In this document: one piece after another, positions 63,464 to 64,000 of the stretch | Position numbering within the stretch: the stretch's first letter is position 1 | How the letters are laid out: each line of letters opens with the position of its first letter | From: an uncultured Prevotellaceae bacterium | GTDB taxonomy: Bacteria > Bacteroidota > Bacteroidia > Bacteroidales > Bacteroidaceae | Length of the DNA stretch: 64,000 nt | Assembly (NCBI GenBank): GCA_902785945.1 | Contig: CADAAR010000013.1 | Span: 1-64,000, forward strand | Direction: 5' to 3' | The notes under the pieces: model-generated | The model's input: only the letters and a program-made list of their open reading frames with translations | What the model was told of the DNA's origin: nothing | Databases searched by the model: none | Translations under genes and position numbers: made by a program

Positions 63464-64000
63464 ATGATGGAAGAGAAGAGAATCGAGACTAATTCCATGA
63501 AGGCTTGGATGCTGGCTGCTCGTCCCAAGACCTTGTCGGGCGCCGCTGTTCCCGTGATGATTGGTGTGGCGCTTGCCTATGTCGATGCCAAGACGTATGG
63601 CGACGATGTGTTCAGCTGGCTGGCAGCGCTCCTGTGCCTGCTCTTCGCCTTCGTCATGCAGATTGATGCCAACTTCATTAACGACTTCTTCGACTTTGCC
63701 AATGGCACCGACGATAACGATACGCGCCTGGGCCCGCGTCGTGCTTGTGCCATGGGGTGGGTGAAGCTCGACGCCATGAAGAAGGCCATCGCCACCACCA
63801 CCTGTCTGGCTTGTGTCATCGGTCTTCCCTTGGTGTTCTGGGGCGGTCTCGAGATGATACTTATCGGAATGGTATGCATCCTGTTCTGTTTCCTCTATAC
63901 CACTCATCTGTCGTATATGGGCTTGGGCGATGTACTGGTGCTGGTGTTCTTTGGCATCGTGCCTGTCTGCATCACCTATTACATCCAACTGCACACCGTA
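63464..64000 (+). CDS. menA: 1,4-dihydroxy-2-naphthoate prenyltransferase, 5' part
   Basis: The frame runs through the right edge (179 codons visible). UbiA-fold membrane enzyme that prenylates DHNA in menaquinone synthesis. KAWMLAARPKTLSGAAVPV at the start, the Asp-rich MQIDANFINDFFDFANGTDD and LGPRRACAMGW are typical of MenA. Helices at about 25-42, 55-75, 105-122 and 125-145. Promoter is the right half of the 63384 cassette. Confidence 0.9.
   Translation, partial: MMEEKRIETNSMKAWMLAARPKTLSGAAVPVMIGVALAYVDAKTYGDDVFSWLAALLCLLFAFVMQIDANFINDFFDFANGTDDNDTRLGPRRACAMGWVKLDAMKKAIATTTCLACVIGLPLVFWGGLEMILIGMVCILFCFLYTTHLSYMGLGDVLVLVFFGIVPVCITYYIQLHTV

Overview
The window looks like a Prevotella/Bacteroides-type member of the Bacteroidales. 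Promoters repeatedly show the Bacteroidetes pattern (TTTG near -33, 19-20 bases, then TAnnTTTG), translation starts lie in A/T-rich leaders without Shine-Dalgarno boxes, and the gene set is typical of that order (DUF4421, DUF4348, YtxH/holin cluster, GT3-type glycogen synthase, NUDIX-type AraR, SSS arabinose symporter, GH51 arabinofuranosidase). I see no tRNA, rRNA or CRISPR array.

Layout. 1-94 is the end of an IS3-like element. 348-7219 is an A/T-richer accessory island: unrecognised proteins, an OB-fold DUF3127-like protein, a BT4734/VirE_N primase-helicase-like protein carrying two in-frame copies of a 66-nt palindromic element, and a frameshifted M15 peptidase. 7339-21083 is core genome: DUF4421 protein, pheS, DUF4348 lipoprotein, murB, a PhnP-like hydrolase, a candidate small RNA, a YtxH/holin envelope cluster, SPOR lipoprotein, ruvX, def, a TPR protein, thrS and infC-rpmI-rplT. 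21214-30653 holds glycogen synthase and phosphorylase, prs with a ThiE-like protein, and fabD-amylase-AlaX-like. 30688-36430 holds a membrane EEP protein, a soluble hybrid histidine kinase, a GT2 enzyme, RNase G, a 29-residue basic protein resembling AURKAIP1/COX24 (bS22-like) proteins, and HU.

37165-56645 is mostly pentose and galactose catabolism. abfA-tkt-rpiB and the operon galM-araP-araR-araD-araA-araB-HAD take arabinosides to pentose phosphates; galM-galP-galK handles galactose. A 740-base divergent region at 42802-43541, full of inverted octamer arrays around a perfect 52-bp palindrome, separates a phosphoesterase from an LD-carboxypeptidase. 56752-61543 is ABC-F, grpE, dnaJ, folC; the right end has an RluA-type pseudouridine synthase, a 50-residue membrane protein, an HD-domain protein and a truncated menA.

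The most unusual signal is not a gene. A 29-nt element built of A/T-rich heptamers in a fixed 7-7-8-7 phasing lies just upstream of start codons of otherwise unrelated genes and fills intercistronic gaps (pheS, def, arabinose symporter, galK in 8-7-8-7 form, folC). Related GTGA heptamers supply the murB start codon and encode a lipoprotein signal peptide. A 62-bp bidirectional promoter cassette built on heptamers occurs twice (9704 and 63384), 55/62 identical in opposite orientation, each between divergent gene pairs.
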